From Phoronis ovalis (taxonomy: Eukaryota > Phoronida > Phoronidae), in NCBI GenBank assembly GCA_028565635.1, contig JAOXYB010052712.1, forward strand, positions 1-11,493: a DNA stretch of 11,493 bases, read 5' to 3'. The notes beneath the pieces are model-generated. The model made no database searches and was not told where the DNA came from. It worked only from the letters and a program-made list of their open reading frames with translations. Position numbers and translations under genes: made by a program. Positions 1-10,200 of this stretch are shown piece by piece; position 1 is the first letter of the stretch, and each line of letters begins with the position of its first letter.

Positions 1-39
1 TAACTATACACTAATGCCCTCTAACGAAATTCATACAAA

Positions 40-109
40 AGGTCGTGACCTTTAACCTTTGACCGCTATGGAAACGCTGTCTTGTGTTAGGGTCAACCAG
101 TACGGGTCA
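40..109 (-). promoter_or_regulatory. Cluster of nuclear-receptor-like half-sites (possible DR1 element)
   Basis: Read on the minus strand, 65-46 contains CGGTCA, AGGTTA and AGGTCA, each separated by a single A, which is a double DR1 arrangement of the AGGTCA half-site used by RXR, PPAR and HNF4-type receptors. Positions 40-51 (AGGTCGTGACCT) also form a near-palindromic pair with no spacer. On the plus strand GGGTCA occurs at 90-95 and 104-109. That is six half-site-like hexamers in 70 bp. Only the hexamer matches are seen; receptor binding or enhancer function is inference. The cluster could also be the remnant of a repeat. Confidence 0.25.
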
Positions 110-117
110 ACCGGTGC
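90..117. repeat. 14-bp tandem duplication, two copies
   Basis: Positions 90-103 (gggtcaaccagtac) and 104-117 (gggtcaaccggtgc) are adjacent and match at 12 of 14 bases. Each copy starts with a GGGTCA hexamer, so the duplication accounts for two of the half-site-like hexamers in the nearby cluster. Confidence 0.7.
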
Positions 118-488
118 AAAATGTCCCATAGTGGGGACCCTCCTACTGAAATTTATTTAAATATGACTTTTTATTTAAATCTTTAATAAAACATTATTTA
201 AGCCACTTAAAAAAGTCATGGACTGCAATATCACAGGTAATAAATAAAAATAAAGCCAAACCTTAACTGAATGTAGAAGAATAATTCGGTGATTAAAGTA
301 TATTTAAATGTAAATATAGATACTATTATATTTGTATGTGTATAATGAGGTAAATTGAAGTGCAATTTCAAAATTAAAATGAGATAGATACATGTACCAA
401 GGTATACATTTTTAAATACATAACCAAAAAGTATAAGAAAAACCCTTTAACCTAACGAATAAAAGCAATTTAATTTATTTATTTTCAG

Positions 489-1293
489 TGCTGCAGATCT
501 TTATATTACAAGACTCTTGGACACATTTAGTAGAGCAACATGCCCAGACATAAAAATGCTGCGTGTATACTACACAAAACGCCGCAAAAACACTGTATCA
601 CCAGCCGTATTAAAATATTGTTTACTAAGTGAAGATGGTCTAAATTTTCGCATGCCAACGAAAGAAGACATTTTAGAAAGCAAAATTGTAATAGCGACTC
701 TAACTACATCGTTGACTCTTTCATGCCTTGGACTGAAGGGTCAGTTTAGCCACGTGTTCATAGATGAAGGAGCACAAGAATTAGAATGTGAATCCATTAT
801 GCCACTCACCTTAGCAGGAAAACGCACTCGTATTGTAATAGCAGGAGATCATAAACAATCTGGTCCAGTCGTATACAATTCGCTAGCTAAACAAAAGAAA
901 TTTCATCAATCGTTTTTGGAAAGACTTTTCTTCTATTATGATAGCCATAGGTGGTTACCTAAAATCGAAGAATCAAGTCTTAAGATACTGCTAAAATTCA
1001 ACTATCGGTCAAGACCAGAAATACTTGAATTTATTTCAACCATATTCTACGGCGGTCCTAATGCCCTGGTCCCTGCTGGAAATATAACTGCAAAGTCAAT
1101 AGTGCAACCTAGTATGCTATGTTATGTTACAAATGGTCGCGAAGAACAAAGGCAAGGAAGTACAAACTACATTAACTCGGCAGAAATCAGCGAAGTGTGT
1201 TGCAGAGTTCAAGAGATTCTAGACTGTTGGCCTGAAGAATGGGGTAAAAAACAACCAAACGAAATTGGAGTCATTGCAGCATACTACGATCAG
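489..1293 (+). CDS. HELZ2: HELZ2-like exon: helicase 1, motifs Ia to IV
   Basis: The exon opens after acceptor attttcag with one base finishing a split codon, then AADLYI, the end of a motif Ia region (NSAADLY type). Next come a motif Ib-like IVIATLTTSLTL, the Walker B motif DEGAQE (residues 92-97, bases 763-780), motif III GDHKQS (119-124) and motif IV NYRSRP (171-176). It ends in IGVIAAYYDQ, the strand before motif V. The donor is CAG|gtcatt at 1294, weaker than the other donors, but the phase-0 join gives YYDQ-VVGIRSEL, exactly what the family requires. Reading through instead gives a stop at 1309-1311. Walker A must be in an upstream exon. The TTG at 517 is internal, not a start. Motif III ends in Ser where many UPF1-like helicases have Leu. 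Confidence 0.9.
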
Positions 1294-4200
1294 GTCATTA
1301 AATGTTTTTGATAGTTTTCTTTTGAAATATATTCTGGCATTGTGTATTGTATTTAATTCAAAACACAATTGGTATTTGAATTTTCTCTGTTAAAACAAAT
1401 CTTCAGACAGTTCCTCATATGTACATGCGCTGGCCCGTTAGTGTATTTCCATGAAATAAATGAGGTTTGCTGTTACCTCGCCTATAGGTAGTAAAATTAG
1501 AGTGATAGAGAACCTGTCTATAAATGGTTGCACCAGGTGGTAAATTGTATTATATGGAGGTGATGAAAATCGATACAATGAGAAATAGTGTGAGATATGT
1601 TTGTTTCTAGGTTGTAGGAATACGAAGTGAACTTCGTAGTCGTGGTCGCCAGGCACCAGAACTTAAAGCTGTTACTGTTGATACAATGATGAACGTTCAA
1701 GGTAATACTAGTTATTAATTAGCATCTATTCACAAACGCTTCTTTTATGCAGTGTATGAACTGCAAAGGTTGAGCTTAAAGATCATAGTACTTTATAACT
1801 TTGTAAAAAAATGTACATGTCAAATGTAAAGTATAGTCAGTTTGTACAGAGTTTATTCTGTTGCCAACGTCTTTACAAACAGGTTTGCTTTATATTATAG
1901 GAAAAGAATTTAAAGCACTTCTCATAACTACAGTTCGAACTCGGCATTTACTTACTGATTATTATGAGGAACAACTAGAAAATTTAGGTTTCTTTTCCGA
2001 TCAGAAACTACTGAACACTGCATTTACACGTGCAAAGCATATGATAGTTGTAGTCGGAGATCCTGTAGCTTTATGTTCTATCGGTGAATGCAAAATTATT
2101 TGGCAAAAGTATATATCGAACTGCGACAACTTGAAGTCTATCCATCCAAAATCAGTAACATATTGTGATATTGAAGCAGATGTATTTAAGTATACGCAAG
2201 ACAGCCCACAACTAATGATGGGAAAAATGTCGGAACAAAACCATAAGGAAACAGCAGAGTGTAATGAAGTATTGTTATCAGCCGATGAAATATTAAAGCA
2301 GCTAGCAGAGAAAGAGTTGATGCCCGTTAACCAAACATCCCATGTTACTCATCCGAACGAAATACTTAAGGTGGAATACATTCGTCTAAAAGAAGAAGAT
2401 GGTTTAGCTGTTATGGCGTATGAACCAGATTATGAAGCAAAAAGTATACAAAGAAAGTGTAACGTCGGAGCTGATCATGTCGACACAGCGTTTGATTCGA
2501 ATGATGATGATGAAAAAAATTATGCCGATTGGACACCCAAATCCGTGTCTAAGAAACAACTCCTAGAACTTGTTGCACAAGAACCTAACCGGTACAAGCA
2601 ATGTCAAATTTGCATCAAGTCATCTAATAATATACACGCCACAGTAATGGGAAAAATGTCAAATGTGACAACAATTTATATAAGCTGTAGGAATCGCGCT
2701 GGACACTCATTCAATAACGATGAAGTTGTTGTAGAAATTTTGAACTTTGAAGAAATAAACAAGTCTCGGGATGCCGCAGCTCAAGGGAATGTTATTGGGA
2801 TTTTAAAACACGCAGAAGACCCTACTTATCGCTTATTTGTATGTTACACAGATCCAGAACTTCTCGGGTTTATGATTCCAATAAATCCCGCTATTCCAAA
2901 AATCAATACGTTGGCTACAAATAAGAGAGCCAAAGATGTCAAAAAAGGAAACATATGTATATACAGGTTCACAGAAGACAAAAGAATTGTCTTTTCTCAT
3001 TACGAACCAATTCATTTTAACGAAAGCAGTAAATTGTTTTACGTCCGTTATTTGAAATGGGAGGAAGGATTCGTATGCCCTTTAGGTATAGCAATAAAAG
3101 TATTAGATCGCAACAGTGATGACTTTGATGAAAAGAAATTTGGTATAGACATACTCAAAATCGAATATAACGTACGCTCAAAATACAAAAAAGAAACAAC
3201 CAAGCAGGTTAACCGAGAATATTATACAGGGTTCCGTTTACCTCAAGCAGCCTGTAAAGGTAGAGATGACTTAAGACAGAAATGCATATTTACTATTGAC
3301 GATGCTAAATCTAAGGATCTCGATGACGCTCTTAGCATAGAAAAAAAATCTGACCAGAATTACTTGATTGGAATGCACATTGCAGATGTGTCTTCCTTTG
3401 TTGCACCTAAAACACCTTTAGATGAGGAGGCATACGAACGCGGAACATCATTTTACCCGCCTAATGAAGATACTATCGGTATGCTACCACCTCGACTTGG
3501 CAATGATCTATGCAGCCTGATACCAGGTGAAGACAGACTGACTTTGTCTCTAATTGTAGAAATGAGTAACCTTGGTGAAGTTGTTGATGTCCAGTTAACA
3601 CGCTCCATCATCAGGTCAAAGATGCGGCTTTCATATGATCAAGTAGAGACAGTGTTAAAAGAGGAGAACTCGACTGCCGTTAATGATCAACTAAAACCAA
3701 AAATATACGCTTTGTACAAATTGGCTTTAATAATGAGAAGAAAACGATTAGGAAGCAATGTATCATTAAATGCTCGGACACTGATTGCTGAATGGGTGAT
3801 ATTTGCAAACACCCAAGTAGCTCATATTTTGATCAATCATTATCCAGATTGCACACCCCTTCGTTGTCAGCCTCCGCCGGAACATGACGCTATGTGTACA
3901 TGGCTATCTGAATATGGAGACAGTGCGCAACTTTCCGATAAGCTGCCAGCGTTGTGCTTGCCTGTAGGTCAAACATGCTACTGCAAAGCTGAATGCAAAT
4001 GTATAGATGGAATAGTCGGAAAAAATATCTCTCCTCTTTCAACTGTGCAAATTCATGTAGACGAATGGAACAAAATCATAGAAGCATTGCAGGCGAATGA
4101 AATACAACAAGTAACAGATATTTTCAATAACATGCCTTTGCCTAATGCCGAAGTAGCGGAAACGCAGTTTCGAAAACTTCATGACCATCCTTATTACGCC

Positions 4201-7200
4201 ACTTCAGGCGAATGTGACGTTTTGTCAAGAAGCCATTCCCAGTTAAATGTATCTTGTTATACACATTTTACTTCACCTATTCGTCGATACGTCGATTTGA
4301 TAGTCCATCGTTTACTGATAGCGAAACTGGAAAACAGAAATTGTCCTTATTCTCAGCAAGAGATGTCGGATATTTGTACTAAATGCACAGTGGCCAACAG
4401 ACGATGTAGTGGTTTTGATACTGGAGCTGAAACTTTGCACTTTGCGGCAGCTCTTCAGGTAATACCACAGGTAGTTTATTCCATTGTCGAAGAAATACGG
4501 GAAGACGGTCTCAATGTAATTTTTCCTACGCTGAAAAATATTTTTGTACCGCAGAAAAAGATTTCGTACAGTCGACTTCATCCGTGTGAAAAGCCTGAAT
4601 TGATTGAGACAAATAAGAAAGTTAAGCTGCACTGGCTTCGTAGAATTTATGACCTTAACAAAAACACTGCTCTTTACAATAATGGACAACGTAATTTAGT
4701 TGACTCTTGTCGTCATGTCGTGGAAATGCCACATAATTATTTTCAAAGGATTATAGCCAGTCTGCGCGAGGGGCATATCGAATATTTAAAAGCGTTGATT
4801 TTTCAAGCCCCGAATAACACTTTGGTATGTGCAAGTAATCGCGTTGCTGATGTAACTTCAGAAATGGAAAAGGGCACACCGATACAAAACCATTTCTGTG
4901 ATTTCATCGTCCAACTCCATCCGTGCAATGTTCTTAAAGTGCAGATGTCATCAATGTACAAGAGAGGAATGTTGAAACCATGTGTGCAACTTGTTAATGT
5001 AACGACTTCTTTAGACGTGTGTTTGGAGCACAACTCTACTCCTGTAATTTGTTTTGCTGGTATAGCAAAGTCACGAATTTCAGATAAAAACAAGAAAGAT
5101 GAAAAGCAGTATGTGAATTCATGGTTACCCCTTTTGGCTATGGAATCAGCGCATTCAACCGTGAAAAATGACGAGTCAGTAATTATACGTAACGTAAAAA
5201 TGATATGGAAAAAGCTAAACGATGCATTAATTACAGGAGCGTTCGAACTACCACTGGAATTTTGCGAAGAAAGACAACTAAATCCTCGAAATGACTCGGC
5301 TTATGTATGCGTGCGAACACCAGTAACTCTGAGCAGCGAAAAAAAATCCTTTACATGGGTTTGTCATGGCGCAGTACAGAGTGTTTCTGGCATAAAGCGA
5401 GGAGAGGAAGCGTTTTATGCTGTTACATTTAAAATGAATCAATCACACATTGAGGCACCTAACGAGATATTCTACTCTAGTGGAGTTCCATGTGCCATAG
5501 AATGGCTACCAAAACCTCTACCAGATAGGTGAGTTAACCCAATGTACATGTAATTTCATTATTTCATATAGAGCTCGTGAAAAAAATTATGAAACAGCTA
5601 ATTATTTAATTACAATAGTATCAAGTAGTTAAAGAATAAAAACAAATTTTATTCAATTCGAAGAAAAACTTTTAATTAATCAACAACTGAAAAAATAAAA
5701 AAGTATTAAATATTGCACTTTTCCCGATTGTTGAACCTTTTTTTAACTGCTATTATTATGCTTACTGTAGAAAGTTAGTCTTCTATCTATTAATGAAGAT
5801 GTTTACATTGCAGACGAAAGGAAGAAGCTGTTCGACGTTTGCCAGGCTCGTCATATTTGGCTAAATGCATTGCACTAGGAAGATTGCCTAAAGCTCTTGG
5901 TAAGACTTTTTTACCATGCCATTTAAAATATATTTTTTACTGAACTAAATTATTGGCTGACAATGTTTAATAAATTCTCAAAACTAGGAATAATCTGGAT
6001 TTATTTGATAATTTTTGTAGATTATTCGACAAAAGAAAACATTAAAGTTGCTTCCTCATCAAAAGCAATCCCAGGACTAACCACTCCAAATCCGGGACAG
6101 ATCACAGCTGTACAGGAAGCTTTATCAGAGACATTTTACCTCATCCAAGGTCCACCGGGCACAGGAAAAACAGTAACTGGGGTTCGGATAGCTTATTTAT
6201 TGTCTCAGATAAATCAAAAGTATCCATCAACTGAAGGAGTTGACGCCGACTGCATTAAACGGCAAGTCATGTATTGTGGTCCATCGAATAAATCGGTGGA
6301 TGTTGTTGCAGGTAAGTTCAGACAATTGGTATAACAGGATTATCTGAAATAAAAAAAACAACATGTACTGTTTAATCGCCGGGAAGAATCGTGTATCAAA
6401 TTACATTTATTTCGTATATTTATACTAGGTACAAGTCATAAGCTTTTAAACTTATATAGTGAAATATTTGTTTCACTACTGAAATAGAACTGAAGAATAA
6501 CGACACCCTAAATGTACATGCACCTGTACAGCATCATGCCTATTATTGTTATACTGGTTATTATATAATTAGAGGGTAGAATTTTGTTACGAAGCAAAAA
6601 AGACGGATTAATAAAAGAATTACAAAACATATACACTGCATTTATGTTGTCTGTTTCAATCTTTTTTTTAGAGTATATGAAACAATTAAGCGATAACTGT
6701 CTACGACTGGTTCGTATATATTCTAACATCATTGAGAGAAGAGAGTTTCCTTTACCAACAGATATTGTCCAACCAAAACAAAGAAAATGCGTATTGGACT
6801 CGGGTAAGATTTAGTATTTAGTCTATGTGCAATGATAATAATGATAAATCCATGCATATGCTCTATAGCCAGGTGCTAGTACTTATACTAAGGTATAACA
6901 GACGAAAGAATTGTGTCTTCATTGGAATACTTGTTCTAGGCTAAGAACAAATATCACCTTAAAGTTTGAAAACAAAGTAAATCATTAGCACTTTTGTTTT
7001 TTTTAGTACTACATGTATATGCTAGCATTCATAACTTCGTTACCTTTGTTTAGTTATATGGGCTAGCATTATGCTTCACTTTGTAGACATTGAACATGGT
7101 GATATTGCACTACATAGGTTAATCCGTTCTAATGGTGCTACTTATGCCGCAGAAATTGAAAGGATGTACAGTGATATTAAGAACTTACACCAACATCTGA

Positions 7201-10200
7201 AAATCGAAGATAAAAATGACAAACGTGGAAAAGAAAATCTAAGGAATTTAGTGGATAGGTATTCGAAATTAATAACAACATCTGAAATTGAAACTTTAAA
7301 AAAAGCAGATATTATATTATGCACATGTAGTGTAAGTGGCAGTCGGACAAGAGTGAAACAGGGAACAAACATCCAACAGGTAATGTTCACATCACTATAA
7401 GACATTTTATTGTTTTGTTTCTTTATAACGAATTGTATTATTTTCACCAAAGTTCCAATTTATAAGTAGATTGATTGAACCATGGTAGCTAGTATGATTA
7501 AAGTTTTAATACTACATTTGAAGTTTGTGCCGTAATTGTGCCTGCACTTCAACTATAAATAAACAATCAGATTCCTCTACAGGAGTCTTTGTGATATGCA
7601 CTAACCTTACGTTGTGAGAATACTTATTGAATAGTTTCGCAAAGTTTATACGACTGCACCTTTTTTTATCTTTGCTGATGTACTGCAGGTCATCATTGAT
7701 GAATGTGGCATGTGTACTGAACCTGAAGCTATGATACCAATCATCAGCTGCCAGCCAAAACAGGTTATTCTTATAGGCGATCACCAACAATTGGCACCAA
7801 TTGTAACGGAAACTATAGCAAAGTCTATGGGCTTAGACATTTCCATTTTTAAGCGCTACAGTAAGAAGGCCTTTATGCTCACAATGCAATATCGCATGGT
7901 ACGTGTATCCAATGTTTACGTAAAACATACACGTCCAGCATAATTGTGCACCCATATATGCTTTACTCGCATCTAGTAATTCTTGTATTTTGCACACGAA
8001 ACATCTTTTCAGCAGGAATAATTTTCGTATTTACAGTCATGTCACAGCTCCCATTTAAATTACTGTATATTAGGGTTGCCTAACATCCACCGATTATCAT
8101 ATTTCGTTTAGCACGGACAACCTATGAGTATAACTCACCAAATTCGATGAATGCTCGCTTTCTTATTACGAGTAACACTGCTCAAGGTCGTTCAACATAT
8201 GCCTTCTAACCGTTTCTAATTTAAATTACACTGACAGTGCTAGATGAACTGTTGGTGAGTGTCCGTATGTAACCATTTTGGTGAATCGGAAAAACAACTG
8301 TGTGATAATTGGTGGATGTTAGGCTGTCCAAAATATTGCGGACTTGAATGAAGTCCGAACAAACGATCACTAGTGCGTTATGCTTTTAAAATGCACAAAC
8401 AGAGCTTTCTTTTATTTACTGAAAATAATTTCCATAAACCAAACTGTTGACGCATTCTCATATGCCATCAATATAACCAAAATAGACGTTGGCAGGAAAA
8501 GAATAGCAATCTTAGTATAGAACTATATTGTTAATGTTTGTTACAGCATAAAGCCATAGCAGCATTCCCTGGCAAGTATTTTTACGATGACCGTCTTCTC
8601 TGTGGAACTGATGATCAAGTTAAGCCATCTGCACTAAACATTTGGCCACCAAACAAAACTGGTAATGACAAACCTGTCGCCTTCTGTCATATCGAGGGGA
8701 AAGAAGACACTTTGACTGTCTCGACTGAAGATGGCAGTGAACAGTCAAAAAGTAATTTGGAGGAAGTAAACTGTGCAGTAAGTAATTTACAGAGCGTCAT
8801 GAAAGTTAAAATAATATATACATATTTTAAAGCATTTCAGTTAAGAAGTAAAGAAGGGTACATGTAATGTTATTACTTTCTAATTACTATACAGCTCGTA
8901 TTTAATCAATTTGGATTCAAGGAAGATGGTGAGATCGTTTAAGAGAAAATGTGAAAAACTAATAAATGAAAACATACTCAGTATTGCATCCGAATTTCAT
9001 TTATTCATAGAAATCATTAGCTAAATCACTTTAAAATTTTACAATAATTTTTCCATATTGTTAATTTACTTCAGGTTCGAATAGCCACGCACCTGGTACA
9101 AAATCTAAGGGTGAAAGAAGGGAATATTGCGATACTTTCTCAGTATCGAGCGCAGAGTGCTGCTATCGAAAAAGAGATACAAAAACGAAGGTGCAATGTT
9201 CATGTCAGCACTGTTGTGTCGGCACAAGGTATGCCTCATTACTATTAAATACGACAATGTATGCCACAGTAGGATCATGTATCCAGGGTTACGTTATATT
9301 TGAACATGTTATTAAGAAAACAGATATTTACTACGAATACAAATTGTTGACATACGATGCCTAATTAATAGCATAGTAAAAAGGATAACACTAAAAGCAA
9401 AACACTTATCTCCATAGTCACTGTGGTCCTTACATTGAACTCTCTAGCCTACATTTCTGCATCAGCCAATTTGTTTATTTACAGGCAGTGAATGGGATTA
9501 TGTTGTTCTATCTACTGTTCGATCTCTACCAAATTATATGATTGATAAGAAATCGTCACGCAGTTGGCGTAGAAAACACCTCGGGTTTATTACGGATAAA
9601 CACCAGATCAATGTTGCAATAACCAGGGCAAAGAAAGGACTTATTATCTTAGGTAAAGTTGCCAAAGTATTTACAATACCTATGATTCGCTTTTTCTTAA
9701 AATTTCAGGCATGACAAGAATTGAAAAATCGTGATTCTGACCTAAATGACTTTACATTCTAGGCGATACACCGCCGATACTGGTATATGCATGATCAGCA
9801 TATAATAATAAATTTGCAACATTTACGTCTGTTAATATACATGTAACAACCGGTAACAAAGCACGACAACTTTAAGACATAGTGTGAATAAATTAATTCA
9901 TCCGTGAGCTAGTGCTCCGTTCCTTTTTATTATCATAGCTTTTTTATTGTCTTAGAAGAACGGTAATCACTGTATTTATATATAAAGCCCAATGAAACTC
10001 GTCACCCAATCAGATTCAGCTTACAATAAATAGGACTGGTATAAAAACAGCAAAAGTGGACTGACGTAAAAGCAGACTGCTAGTGAAATAGGTCAATCCA
10101 ATATAGTCGAATGATATAGAAAAGTTGATCACTAATTGCTCAAAAGTGACGTATTTAGTCACTCTTGTCAAACTGAAGAATTTTAATGACAATAAACCAA

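Larger units (their letters stand above)
1..488 (+). other. 3' part of an intron upstream of the first visible exon
   Basis: No coding segment is recognisable here. The stretch is AT-rich and ends in a pyrimidine-containing acceptor (attttcag) at 481-488. The protein at 489 begins in the middle of helicase 1, so the preceding exon, expected to carry the Walker A motif, must lie outside the window. The first 120 bases are less AT-rich and hold a cluster of AGGTCA-like half-sites and a 14-bp tandem repeat, listed separately. The upstream intron is phase 2: the single base at 489 finishes a codon begun upstream. Confidence 0.8.
7899..8546 (+). other. Intron with an inverted-repeat element
   Basis: A 648-nt phase-0 intron between ATG|gtacgt and gtttgttacag. 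No coding content. Its middle part holds a 22-bp inverted repeat pair 200 bp apart and an adjacent perfect hairpin, listed separately. This makes it the second longest complete intron in the window. Confidence 0.88.

Noticed and set aside
517-1311. Standalone 264-residue protein starting at the TTG codon at 517 and ending at the TGA at 1311.
   Set aside because: The frame continues upstream to a splice acceptor at 488 with family-matching residues, and the last residues before the TGA are intron read-through. It is one exon of the larger gene.
1861-1900. Start of a 1223-residue protein at the TTG codon at 1861.
   Set aside because: The first 40 bases are intron. The acceptor ending at 1900 gives a phase-correct join that restores helicase motif V, and the same frame then runs on to the donor at 5528.
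4312-4689. 125-residue minus-strand open frame opposite the RNB region.
   Set aside because: It overlaps strongly conserved plus-strand coding sequence and has no recognisable protein features.
5963-6020. ATG at 5963 as the start of a separate P-loop ATPase with an N-terminal hydrophobic segment.
   Set aside because: The hydrophobic residues come from AT-rich intron sequence. The exon starts at 6021 and joins in phase with 5814-5899.
9074-9084. GGTTCGAAT as a possible tRNA B-box.
   Set aside because: It lies at an exon start encoding a conserved helicase helix, and no tRNA cloverleaf or A-box is seen around it.
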